Positions 53,938 through 61,706 of a DNA stretch of 64,000 nt are shown one piece after another (within the stretch, counting starts at the first letter, position 1; each line of letters begins with the position of its first letter). A model generated the notes under the pieces. The model had not been told where the DNA came from and did no database searches. It saw nothing but the letters and a program-made list of their open reading frames with translations. The position numbers were made by a program, and so were the translations under genes. The stretch is from assembly GCF_008974265.1 (NCBI RefSeq), contig NZ_BKZW01000002.1:1426001-1490000 (forward strand). The letters are read 5' to 3'. The DNA is from Dictyobacter vulcani. GTDB lineage: Bacteria > Chloroflexota > Ktedonobacteria > Ktedonobacterales > Ktedonobacteraceae.

Positions 53938-54330
53938 GCTAATACGTTTCGGTTAGCGAGACGTTGAGAGATGGTTCGACGTGACCAGCAAGCAAGGTGT
54001 ACGTGGAGAGGGCGCCACACGCGGAGGCCGCCCTGCTGCGTTTGCGCAGGCCAGCGTGCAAGCACGACTTCGCAGTGCTGTGGCGCCTCCAGGGATCGTG
54101 TGGATCCTCCCCGTACCTTCTCGGAGAGGATCACGAACCAGGATCCGTCTCGGTGTAGGCGCCACAGGCATGCGCTGCTCGTTGAGCCCCTCGCTCCACC
54201 ATCACGCCGCATGCCGGCCTCCGCGTGTGGCGCCCTCTTCACGTACGATCCGCTGCTTTTCTCCACCTATTTTTATGGCCACAAAAGCGCTTCAACGAAA
54301 CATATTGGCGACCAGTGCTGCCGGTACGGC
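53938..54330. repeat. Long GC-rich interspersed repeat, copy C
   Basis: Same orientation as copies A and B. It is shorter, because the central segment after GGGATCGTG is deleted relative to copy A. It lies between the deaminase stop and the stop of the next stress gene (convergent). Confidence 0.85.
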
Positions 54331-54336
54331 CTCGCT

Positions 54337-55302
54337 TTAGTTGGGGTGGTGGATGACCAGTAGGGGTTGTTTGGTATTATGGAAGATGCGTTCGGCGATG
54401 CTGCCTACGGCCCAGAGGGCGATGCCGCTGCGGCCATGGGTGGTGAGGGCGAGCAGGGCATAGGGTGGTGAGGTATGATGTGTGGCTGCATTGCTTTCGA
54501 CTTCGTGGATGATTGTTTGAGCGATGTCTCTTCCCTGTCGGACCGACCAGGTGACACGTACACCCAGTTTGGCGGCAAGCTCTTTATTCAGGCGTTCACT
54601 GGTCTCCTTAAGATAGTTGATGGCTTCATCATAGAGAAAATTCTGCAGATTGAGTTTGTGGGTCTTCAGGAATGCTTCGACACGATCCTCATCGAGTGTT
54701 TTAACCACCCGTAACAGGTGGACTTCGCTCTGCTGTGGTCCCGCGCAGGCGGCGGCGAGATACAACGCTGGTGCAATGCTGGTTTCGGCCAGTGTTGAGC
54801 CATCGAGGGCGACACAGAGCCTGAGTTTGTTGCTTGCAGTACCAAAGGCGAAAGGATTGTCTTCGTGCTGGATGAAGACAGGGGCTGGACAATGGTGCAC
54901 CATTTTTGTGGCGACACTACCCAGTGTCCAGAGCTTATAGCCGGTATACCCATGGCTGCTCATCACAACCAGATCAATAGACTGCCTACTGATCATTTCC
55001 AGGAGCATCGTTGCGACATCGCCCGAATGGATTTCCGTGGATATTTCCAGTTGTTCCAGCATTCCGGCACGCTGTATCCGTTGTAGATATTCCTGTGCTT
55101 CTTTCTCCTGAATTTCCCTGATTTCGTTTTCCAGGGCTGCTGCTTGAATTGAAGAGGCACCAACTGCCTCAAAGATATCGACAATTCTCGTGAGCACGAT
55201 GGCACTATTATATGTTCGTGCAATATGCGCAGCAACGGGTAGGACTTGTTCGGCACGAGGAGACCCATCCAGAGGAACCAGAATACGCTTAAACATAGCC
55301 AT
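54337..55302 (-). CDS. Universal stress protein, two UspA domains
   Basis: 321 residues; start at ATG 55302, with a GTG at 55314 and an ATG at 55296 as alternatives. Both nucleotide motifs are complete: SSHGYTGYKLWTLGSV and TTHGRSGIALWAVGSI. Domain starts are RILVPLDGSPRAEQV and LCVALDGSTLAETS. It is separated from Hsp20 upstream by a hairpin terminator. I find no convincing tandem-hexamer promoter, unlike most of its paralogues. Confidence 0.93.
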   Translation of the reverse strand: MAMFKRILVPLDGSPRAEQVLPVAAHIARTYNSAIVLTRIVDIFEAVGASSIQAAALENEIREIQEKEAQEYLQRIQRAGMLEQLEISTEIHSGDVATMLLEMISRQSIDLVVMSSHGYTGYKLWTLGSVATKMVHHCPAPVFIQHEDNPFAFGTASNKLRLCVALDGSTLAETSIAPALYLAAACAGPQQSEVHLLRVVKTLDEDRVEAFLKTHKLNLQNFLYDEAINYLKETSERLNKELAAKLGVRVTWSVRQGRDIAQTIIHEVESNAATHHTSPPYALLALTTHGRSGIALWAVGSIAERIFHNTKQPLLVIHHPN

Positions 55303-55374
55303 GCTCGCTTTCACATCAGTGTATTGCTTCCCTGCTATCAGTATTGGTTAGCGCTAACGGTCACAATTCTGATG

Positions 55375-55414
55375 CAGACAACAGAGAAGCATACTATATC
55401 TTCTCTGTTGTCTG
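55375..55414 (-). terminator. Hairpin terminator after Hsp20
   Basis: 15-base perfect stem (CAGACAACAGAGAAG and complement) with a 10-base loop, between the Hsp20 stop and the next stress gene. Confidence 0.75.
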
Positions 55415-55446
55415 AATATCGTTCTCATGAGCAACAAGCGCATGCA

Positions 55447-55911
55447 TCACTGGGGGATAGTAGTCTCTTTGACCTTGATCGGTATCTGTTTGGCTTTGAC
55501 TTCTTCCACTTTGGGAACCTGTAGTGTCAGTACCCCACTTTCGTAGGACGCCTGGATTTTATCGGCATTGATGCGAGTGGGCAGGCTAACTGTTCGATCC
55601 ACTTCATTCGTGTAACGCTCGTGTCTGATATAGGTATCTCTTTCTTTCTCTTCTTTTTCTTCCTTCCTGCTTGCATGAATGCGAACCACATTCTCCTCGG
55701 CCGTGACATGAATTTCATTCGGCTTGAAGCCAGCGATGGAGGCCTCAATCACGTATTGTTTTTTATCCTTTGACTCGTAAACATCGAGAGGAAATGAGTG
55801 GGTGGTCAGCATTTCAAAGCGCGGAGTAACGAAGCTTTCTTCAAACAAACGGCTCATCGCTTCGCGGAGCGGCATTAATGCATCAAATGGATCACGTGGT
55901 GTTATTGACAT
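55447..55911 (-). CDS. Small heat shock protein Hsp20 (alpha-crystallin family)
   Basis: 154 residues with AGGAG before the start. N-terminal arm DPFDALMPLREAMSRLFEESF, alpha-crystallin domain from FPLDVYESKDKKQYVIEASIAGFKPNEI to SYESGVLTLQVPK, with the hallmark GVLTL, and a C-terminal IPIKV anchor of the IxI type that docks dimers into oligomers. It holds unfolding proteins in an ATP-independent way. The mycobacterial homologue HspX is a hallmark of the dormancy regulon. Driven by a shared-architecture promoter. Confidence 0.96.
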   Translation of the reverse strand: MSITPRDPFDALMPLREAMSRLFEESFVTPRFEMLTTHSFPLDVYESKDKKQYVIEASIAGFKPNEIHVTAEENVVRIHASRKEEKEEKERDTYIRHERYTNEVDRTVSLPTRINADKIQASYESGVLTLQVPKVEEVKAKQIPIKVKETTIPQ

Positions 55912-55978
55912 ACTATGGCTCCTTTTCTATTTGAGATGGACGCAAAGTAAACTGTGTTTGCTTCCTTTACCTATATCA

Positions 55979-56042
55979 GGTATAGAACCTGGATATTTCA
56001 ATCGTGTCACAGGAAGTACAGTAGAATCACAGACAAGTCACA
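55979..56042 (-). promoter_or_regulatory. Tandem-hexamer promoter of hsp20
   Basis: Leftward: TGTGAC-N5-TGTGAT (56042-56026), TGTGAC-N5-TGAAAT (56011-55995), and -10 TATACC (55984-55979). Offsets 11, 31, 42 and 58. Confidence 0.72.
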
Positions 56043-56105
56043 AGATAAAACACGTTCTGTTAATGTTTCGCTCTGGTTTGTCAGACTGTTGTCAGGCGGC
56101 GCTGG

Positions 56106-56468
56106 CTACAGAGCAACCTTGTGATGCTGCGACCTTTCGCTCTCTTGCTGGTCTTTCACGCACAATCCAGCCCATGGCAACGCTTCCAGGCGTCTGGCAG
56201 GAATCGGTTGTCCGCAGACCAGACAATAGCCGTATCTCCCTTCGTCGATACGCTTGAGCGCGCTTTTGATATCATGGAGTAATTTCAGTTCTCCACTGAG
56301 CATAGCCTCTTCAAGTTCTGTATCTGAAGCGCGAACTGCCGACTCTTCAAGATCCTCTTCCGCCACTTCTATGTTTTCCTGGACACGCAGTTCCTCGATA
56401 CGTTGTTGCAACTCCGCCAGTTTGTGTTCCAGCAATGCACGTCTGGCAGGCATATCGATCTGCAGCAT
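56106..56468 (-). CDS. TraR/DksA-family zinc-finger protein
   Basis: 120 residues. A coiled-coil N-terminal half (LLEHKLAELQQRIEELRVQENIEVAEEDLEES) is followed by a DksA-type finger, YGYCLVCGQPIPARRLEALPWAGLCVKDQ. The usual C4 zinc site has only three Cys; the fourth is Asp (CVKD), so zinc binding may be weaker. Family members bind the RNA polymerase secondary channel and adjust transcription with ppGpp. A shared-architecture promoter lies upstream. Confidence 0.9.
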   Translation of the reverse strand: MLQIDMPARRALLEHKLAELQQRIEELRVQENIEVAEEDLEESAVRASDTELEEAMLSGELKLLHDIKSALKRIDEGRYGYCLVCGQPIPARRLEALPWAGLCVKDQQESERSQHHKVAL

Positions 56469-56594
56469 ACTTTATCCTCCTCTTTCACTGCTCTGTGAGT
56501 GGACATGGTCTGAATCAAGGTGGGCGCTGTGATTTACTGCACAACGCAACAAGAAGGCATGTGTTGAAGCAGTAAAATACATTGATGTTTCTTA

Positions 56595-56659
56595 CATATA
56601 GAGTCAGATCGGCACAATTTCATCACCAGACAACCTGTATGTATCTCAAATTCATCACA
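56595..56659 (-). promoter_or_regulatory. Tandem-hexamer promoter of the TraR/DksA-like gene
   Basis: Leftward: TGTGAT-N5-TGAGAT (56659-56643), GGTGAT-N5-TGTGCC (56627-56611), and -10 TATATG (56600-56595). Offsets 11, 32, 43 and 59. Confidence 0.7.
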
Positions 56660-56695
56660 GAAAGCGAGTATGTGATCGTCAGTGGATGACTATGT

Positions 56696-56759
56696 TGTGA
56701 TCGCTCTGAGAGAGTGTGAGGCCATTTGAGAAAGGAATGAGAGAGCCAGCGGGTATCAT
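56696..56759 (+). promoter_or_regulatory. Tandem-hexamer promoter of the M50 protease gene
   Basis: TGTGAT-N5-TGAGAG (56696-56712), TGAGAA-N5-TGAGAG (56727-56743), and -10 TATCAT (56754-56759). Offsets 11, 31, 42 and 58. Confidence 0.72.
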
Positions 56760-56843
56760 TATCTGATGAATTATGTTGAGGAAATGATTAGCTGGCAATG
56801 ACAGGTTGAAGTATTACCGCTTGTAAACAAAAGGAAGTGCCAT

Positions 56844-57971
56844 ATGCTACCAGGTTCGTTGCGAATTGGAAAAATCCTGGGGATAGATATTGCTGTACAT
56901 GTGAGCTGGCTGATTATCGCAGTCCTCCTGACCTGGTCACTGAAGACAGGCTGGTTTAGCGTGAACTATCATGGTTGGTCTGAGATGACATACTGGAGCA
57001 TCAGTATACTGGCGACGCTTTTGCTCTTTGTTTCGGTCTTCCTCCATGAACTGGCACACGCACTGGTGGCGCGTAGCCGTGGCTTGCATGTGAAAAGTAT
57101 TACTCTCTTCCTCTTTGGAGGTGTCTCCAACATTGAGCAGGAGCCGCGAACACCAGGGATTGAGTTTCAAATGGCGGTGGTTGGGCCGCTGGCCAGTATT
57201 GCCCTGGGTGGGCTGTGTGGATTATTGGCGCTGGCAATCAGAGACAAAACTTCTCCTGTCAGCGCTGTGCTCGGCTATCTGGCACTGACCAATAGTTTGC
57301 TGGGAGTCTTTAATCTCATTCCAGGTTTTCCGTTAGATGGAGGCCGGGTATTGCACGCGTTCATCTGGCGCTTGCGTGGTAGCCTGACTGTTGCTACACG
57401 AGTCGCTACTCAGGTAGGAAGATTTATCGCCTACCTGTTTATCTTCATTGGACTCTGGGCCTTTTTCCGTGGCTATTTTCTGGATGGCTTATGGATCGGT
57501 TTTATTGGCTGGTTCTTGCTCAGCGGAGCCGTCGCAGCCAATACCCAGAACATGTTGGAGACCATGTTCAAAGGAGTGCACGTCAGCGACGTCATGAATC
57601 GCAGTCCAGCTACCGTGCCTGCCAATATCTCCTTACAAAAATTAGTTGATGAATTTTTGTTGCCACATGGTTGGCGCAGCGCCTTTGTGGTCCAGGTGGA
57701 CCAGCTGGCTGGTTTGATCGCGTTGAATGAAATTCGTCATGTCGCACGCGACCAATGGAGTCAAACGCCGGTAGGGATGGTAATGGTGCCGCTGGCTCGT
57801 TTGCACGTGGTTACAGCAGAACAAAATCTCAACGATGTCCTACCCTTGATGGTTGGTCAGGACCTTAATCAGCTACCAGTGGTGGAGGATGGCCATTTGA
57901 CAGGATCTGTCAGCCGTGAGAATATCATGCGCTTCGTAGAGATCAAACGCAGTCTGTCCCTCGCCCCGTAG
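56844..57971 (+). CDS. Site-2-type M50 metalloprotease with CBS domains
   Basis: 375 residues. Membrane helices surround the zinc motif HELAH (VFLHELAHALVARSRG) and the second metal motif NLIPGFPLDGGRVLHAF. The C-terminal 130 residues form a CBS pair (HVSDVMNRSPATVPANISLQKLVDEF; MVPLARLHVVTAEQNLNDVLPLMVGQ). These intramembrane proteases cut signalling proteins; the CBS pair may sense adenine nucleotides. Mycobacterial Rv2625c, a dormancy-regulon gene, has a related build. It might process the anti-sigma factor type found at 19.5 kb, but nothing shows that. Confidence 0.93.
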   Translation: MLPGSLRIGKILGIDIAVHVSWLIIAVLLTWSLKTGWFSVNYHGWSEMTYWSISILATLLLFVSVFLHELAHALVARSRGLHVKSITLFLFGGVSNIEQEPRTPGIEFQMAVVGPLASIALGGLCGLLALAIRDKTSPVSAVLGYLALTNSLLGVFNLIPGFPLDGGRVLHAFIWRLRGSLTVATRVATQVGRFIAYLFIFIGLWAFFRGYFLDGLWIGFIGWFLLSGAVAANTQNMLETMFKGVHVSDVMNRSPATVPANISLQKLVDEFLLPHGWRSAFVVQVDQLAGLIALNEIRHVARDQWSQTPVGMVMVPLARLHVVTAEQNLNDVLPLMVGQDLNQLPVVEDGHLTGSVSRENIMRFVEIKRSLSLAP

Positions 57972-58084
57972 CGACCTTGATGGCTGCGACCAGTCCTCGT
58001 CCCGAGCAAGCATCGCTCTACATCATACTCCTCGGCGCTGTATACCCTTACAGCCAGCATGATTATCGGGCGCGATGTTTCGTA

Positions 58085-58515
58085 CATGGGCTGGTCGCAG
58101 CCGCGAGGGCCAATATGTTTCGTTGAAGCGCTTTTGTGGCCAGAAAAATAGTCCGTGGAGAGGGCGCCACACGCGGAGGCCGGCATGCGGCGTGATGGTG
58201 GAGCGAGGGGCTCAACGAGCATCGCATGCCTGTGGCGCCTCCACCGAGACGGATCCTGTGTCGTGATCCTCTCCGAGAAGGTACGGGGAGGATCCACACG
58301 ATCCCTGGAGGCGCCACAGCACTGCGAAGTCGTGCTTGCACGCTGGCCTGCGCAAACGCAGCAGTGCGGCCTCCGCGTGTGGCGCCCTCTCGACGTATAC
58401 CTTGCTTGCTGGTCACGTCGAACCATCTCTCAACGTAGCGCTAAACGAAAAGTGCCCGTTTTGCCATTGGCCAACAGAGTCGCTAAGTGAAAAGTATTGG
58501 CCGCGAGGGCTGCCG
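58085..58515. repeat. Long GC-rich interspersed repeat, copy D (inverted)
   Basis: The same element as copies A-C in the opposite orientation, including GGAGAGGGCGCCACACGCGG at about 58154 and its complement at about 58366. Like copy C it lacks the central segment. The frames crossing it are artefacts. It lies between convergent gene ends. Confidence 0.85.
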
Positions 58516-58989
58516 CTACAAGTGAGCTCGGGCGAATATTGCGATGTGGGGATGTACGAGTTGCTCGAAGTCGGCATAGTTCATACTCATGGTATCAGTG
58601 TAGGTGCCGACTGGGAAGGTAATCGAATCTTCCGCGCTCAGGCTTTTATCTACATAGACCGGGATGCCATAGAGATTGCCGAATGGCGGCATGGTGCCTA
58701 CTTCACAGTCAGGAAAGGCCTGCTTAAATTCCGCTTCGTGCGCCAGCCGAACATCTTGCGCACCCGTGATAGCGCGTACGGTCTCCAGGTCAACAGAATA
58801 TGTGGCAGGTACCACAAAACACATCAACTGTCCATCAACCATCAAGATGACCGTTTTGGCAAATTTTTTGCTCGATATATGTTCGCTCTCCGCAATAGTT
58901 GTCGCGCTGAAGCTGCGTGCGTGTTGTTGTTCTTGAAATGGTACCTGATGTTCACGGAGATAGGTTTCCATCTTTTCTTTGCATTGCAT
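58516..58989 (-). CDS. YbaK/ProX-type aminoacyl-tRNA deacylase domain protein
   Basis: 157 residues from ATG 58989, chosen for AGGAG eight bases upstream; longer frames start up to 13 codons earlier. Family features: FAKTVILMVDGQLMCFVVPA with the conserved Lys, then GAQDVRLAHEAEFKQAFPDCEVGTMPPFGNLYGIPVYVDKSL. The P-P-F-G segment and its loop form the editing pocket that hydrolyses mischarged tRNA. Some homologues linked to stress lack known substrates. Confidence 0.9.
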   Translation of the reverse strand: MQCKEKMETYLREHQVPFQEQQHARSFSATTIAESEHISSKKFAKTVILMVDGQLMCFVVPATYSVDLETVRAITGAQDVRLAHEAEFKQAFPDCEVGTMPPFGNLYGIPVYVDKSLSAEDSITFPVGTYTDTMSMNYADFEQLVHPHIAIFARAHL

Positions 58990-59035
58990 TGCCAGATCTC
59001 CTCTCATGGATAGTGGCTGCCCTCGCATAGGATTG

Positions 59036-59269
59036 CTAGTGGGGGACAGCTATGCCAATACGCTCACGTAAGAGTTCCTTTGCTCGTGCGGCTCGTTTGC
59101 ATTCCTCTAACTGAGCCTCGTGGAAGAACTGGGCCAGTTGATGATCACCGGCTTTCTCCGCATCCCTACGAAAATTTTCATATTTCCAGGCTCCCTCGAG
59201 CATATGATAGAGGACACTGATCAGATCATAGTATTCGTTACAGGTGGATGTAATTTCTTCCGGCCTCAT
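59036..59269 (-). CDS. Small hypothetical helical protein
   Basis: 77 residues from ATG 59269, which has a perfect AAGGAGG eight bases upstream; frames opening at 59296 and 59290 would bury that site. The protein is helical and acidic (EYYDLISVLYHMLEGAWKYENFRRDAEKAGDHQLAQFFHEAQLEECKRAARAKELL), resembling small four-helix or ferritin-like fragments seen beside stress genes. Function unknown. Has the shared promoter architecture, so it belongs to the same response. Confidence 0.75.
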   Translation of the reverse strand: MRPEEITSTCNEYYDLISVLYHMLEGAWKYENFRRDAEKAGDHQLAQFFHEAQLEECKRAARAKELLRERIGIAVPH

Positions 59270-59354
59270 GATAATCTCCTCCTTCGTCATGCTCAATTTT
59301 TTGTCCTGTGGTCAGGTCTGCTTTTTCTGACTACCAACAGTTCTCATCGCTAGA

Positions 59355-59418
59355 ACCATAGCCTGGGAATCTCTCACCGCTATCTCGGGCTGCGCGTTCA
59401 TATCTCAAAACCATCACA
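59355..59418 (-). promoter_or_regulatory. Tandem-hexamer promoter of the 59036-59269 gene
   Basis: Leftward: TGTGAT-N5-TGAGAT (59418-59402), CGAGAT-N5-TGAGAG (59387-59371), and -10 TATGGT (59360-59355). Offsets 11, 31, 42 and 58. Confidence 0.72.
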
Positions 59419-59493
59419 AACGAACCGCTGAGATGTTAGCGATAGAAACAAACTCTGTGTATTCTGTCGCGCTACTTCCCACACGTCAGATCT

Positions 59494-60438
59494 CTACTCA
59501 CCCGATGTTGGGGTCACGACAAGTAAAGACATACAGGCTTTGGAGAGAATGCGTTCGGTCACACTGCCGATGACCCAGCGTTGCAGGCCGCTCCGGCCAT
59601 GTGTTGTTAACGCGATCAGCTGACAGCCCTGACTTCTCTGCTGCTCTTCTCCATGTTCAGCGAGCCTGAGCAATTTAGCCGCAATATCCAGATCATGGGA
59701 AACCATGGTCGTAATCTCCAGAGGAAGAGTGCCGAATTTCCCTTCCTGTAGTCTTTGCTTAACGGATTGGAGATATGTTTGGGCCAGCGGTGTTTCTTTC
59801 TTGAGCGCTATGGACACGCTATCTTCCTGTCCATATTCAAAGGCGGCGGGCAGGTGAATGACCTCGGTTAGCTGGAGTGTACCCCGGGAAGGTGCGGAGA
59901 GCGCCATGCATAGATAGGCGGCGGGTGCGAGTGCTTTCTCGGCCAATGGTGAACCATCCAGGGCCACCATGATATGGACCGGTGCAGTGATCGAGGCACG
60001 TAATTGCTGCATAAGTGGATCATCTTCTTTCAGCACCAGAACCGGCACCGGGCTGCTGCGAGAAACCTTTTGAGTGACACTGCCCATTGCCCAGCGCTTT
60101 AAGCCGGTCCGACCATGGCTACACATCACAATCAGATCTATGTGATGCTGGTCGGCCGCCAGGAGTATCTGCTCTGCTGGTATGCCGATGCGAGAGTGTG
60201 TCGTTATTGCTATGTCCGTTAGCTCCGGGCCGCTGGCAATGTTTTGCAGGTAGGTATGCTCCATTTCCAGCAGTCTCTGTTCTTGTGGGAGTGAAGACAA
60301 GCCCATTTCATCAACTGGATTGATTGTTTCCAGCAGTAACAGGGAAGCCTGCGTTGCACGGGCGATACGTGCTGCTACTGGCAAGGCCTGTTCTGACCGT
60401 ATTGAGCCATCCAGAGGGACAAGAATATGCTTAAACAT
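59494..60438 (-). CDS. Universal stress protein, two UspA domains
   Basis: 314 residues from ATG 60438 (MFKHILVPLDGSIRSEQA); the frame is open 46 codons further up, but that part is low-complexity and has no ribosome site. Both nucleotide motifs are complete: CSHGRTGLKRWAMGSV and TTHGRSGLQRWVIGSV. No convincing tandem-hexamer promoter was found, only a single ATCACA at 60517. Confidence 0.93.
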   Translation of the reverse strand: MFKHILVPLDGSIRSEQALPVAARIARATQASLLLLETINPVDEMGLSSLPQEQRLLEMEHTYLQNIASGPELTDIAITTHSRIGIPAEQILLAADQHHIDLIVMCSHGRTGLKRWAMGSVTQKVSRSSPVPVLVLKEDDPLMQQLRASITAPVHIMVALDGSPLAEKALAPAAYLCMALSAPSRGTLQLTEVIHLPAAFEYGQEDSVSIALKKETPLAQTYLQSVKQRLQEGKFGTLPLEITTMVSHDLDIAAKLLRLAEHGEEQQRSQGCQLIALTTHGRSGLQRWVIGSVTERILSKACMSLLVVTPTSGE

Positions 60439-60613
60439 CTTTTTTCTCTCTTTTGTCCAGATTCTTTCTGGTTCTAGTGATAGAGCAGCAATCTGCACTG
60501 ATGTCTGTGCTGCCCTATCACATCGCTCCACACCTCTTTCTCCATTCCTCCTTTTCGCCTCAGGTGTGGCCGACAATCTTTTTCAATGTCTATGTACGCA
60601 CGCAAAGGAGCGT

Positions 60614-61654
60614 TTATAGGATTGGCACATTTACTATATCTTTTCTTTGGACCTGTGTTTGCAGGGCCTTTTTTGTTTTCGACGCGTGGACGACCAGTAA
60701 TGGTTTCCTGGCCGCATGCAACACATCCTCCGTGAAGCTACCCAGCAATAGATGTTGAAAGCCATGGCGTCCGTGGGTGGTCATGGCGATAATGTCACAG
60801 CCCAAATGATCCGTTGTATCACCGACACCGGAACTTTCTTCGATGATGCTCTGGGTAATATCTTCGACATCCATGTATGTCAGGACTGACGTTGTGACCT
60901 TCAGGTTGAGCGGAGCCAGCACTCCTGTGAGCACGTCTGGCTTGATCTGTTGCAGATATGTTTCCGCCTCGGCTTGATATGCTGCATTGATCTGCCCTAG
61001 CTGCTCTTTGGTCTGATTGCCATACTGCCTCACACGTTGCACAACGCGGGTCAGATGGATCTCTCCCTGTCCAGGATACGCCAGGGCCGCACACAGTTGT
61101 GCTGCGGGTCGTATGGCTTCCTCGGCCAGTGGCGAGCCGTCCAGCGCGACCAGTATACGTGGTGTATGCTGGGGATCTATGGGCTTATCCTGTGGCTTGC
61201 TGATCACCAGTACCGGTACTGGACTATAGCGTATTAACTGGTGCGCGGTACTGCCCATGACCCAGCGGGTAAGGCCCGTTTCTCCATGGCTACGTATGAC
61301 AATCAGGTCGACGCCTTGCTGGACTGCATGATCAATGATCGTTGTAACTGTACTGCCCAGAATGACATCTGTTTGTACTTTCAGTGTATCAAGGTGTTCG
61401 TAGGTCGTAACCTGTTCCAGATAAGTGCGAGCAGATGTAAAGGCCGCCTCTTTCATTGGCTCTATAAGATCCATCGTCGTGACGGGATACAGTGGAACAC
61501 AGCTAGATGGGGCAATGACGCGCAGCAGTAACAACTCGGCCTTGCTGGCACGAGCAATCGTGGCTGCCTGCACAAGTGCCTCCTCCGCGAGTGGTGAGCC
61601 ATCCAGTGGGACAAGGATCTTCTTAAGCTGAGGTATACTATTTGGGGAACTCAT
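60614..61654 (-). CDS. Universal stress protein, two UspA domains
   Basis: 346 residues from ATG 61654, with AAAGGAG seven bases upstream. Both nucleotide motifs are complete: RSHGETGLTRWVMGST and TTHGRHGFQHLLLGSF. It is the closest paralogue of the 34459-35502 protein, sharing IIEESxxVGD and LLGSxTEDV. It lies 52 bases downstream of the APH-AAA gene on the same strand, so the two probably form an operon. Confidence 0.94.
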   Translation of the reverse strand: MSSPNSIPQLKKILVPLDGSPLAEEALVQAATIARASKAELLLLRVIAPSSCVPLYPVTTMDLIEPMKEAAFTSARTYLEQVTTYEHLDTLKVQTDVILGSTVTTIIDHAVQQGVDLIVIRSHGETGLTRWVMGSTAHQLIRYSPVPVLVISKPQDKPIDPQHTPRILVALDGSPLAEEAIRPAAQLCAALAYPGQGEIHLTRVVQRVRQYGNQTKEQLGQINAAYQAEAETYLQQIKPDVLTGVLAPLNLKVTTSVLTYMDVEDITQSIIEESSGVGDTTDHLGCDIIAMTTHGRHGFQHLLLGSFTEDVLHAARKPLLVVHASKTKKALQTQVQRKDIVNVPIL

Positions 61655-61706
61655 GTTTTGACTCCTTTCAGGAATGTGCATATATAGATAAGCATGGCCT
61701 GTGAGC

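Noticed and set aside
33350-59418. CRP/FNR-type palindromes as an explanation of the TGTGA/TCACA words
   Set aside because: The words are in direct, not inverted, repeat and always point toward the gene; a palindromic site would not show that polarity.
60517-60522. Single ATCACA before the stress gene at 59494-60438 (and GTCACA at 55360 before the one at 54337)
   Set aside because: The partner hexamers and -10 do not fit the spacing rules.
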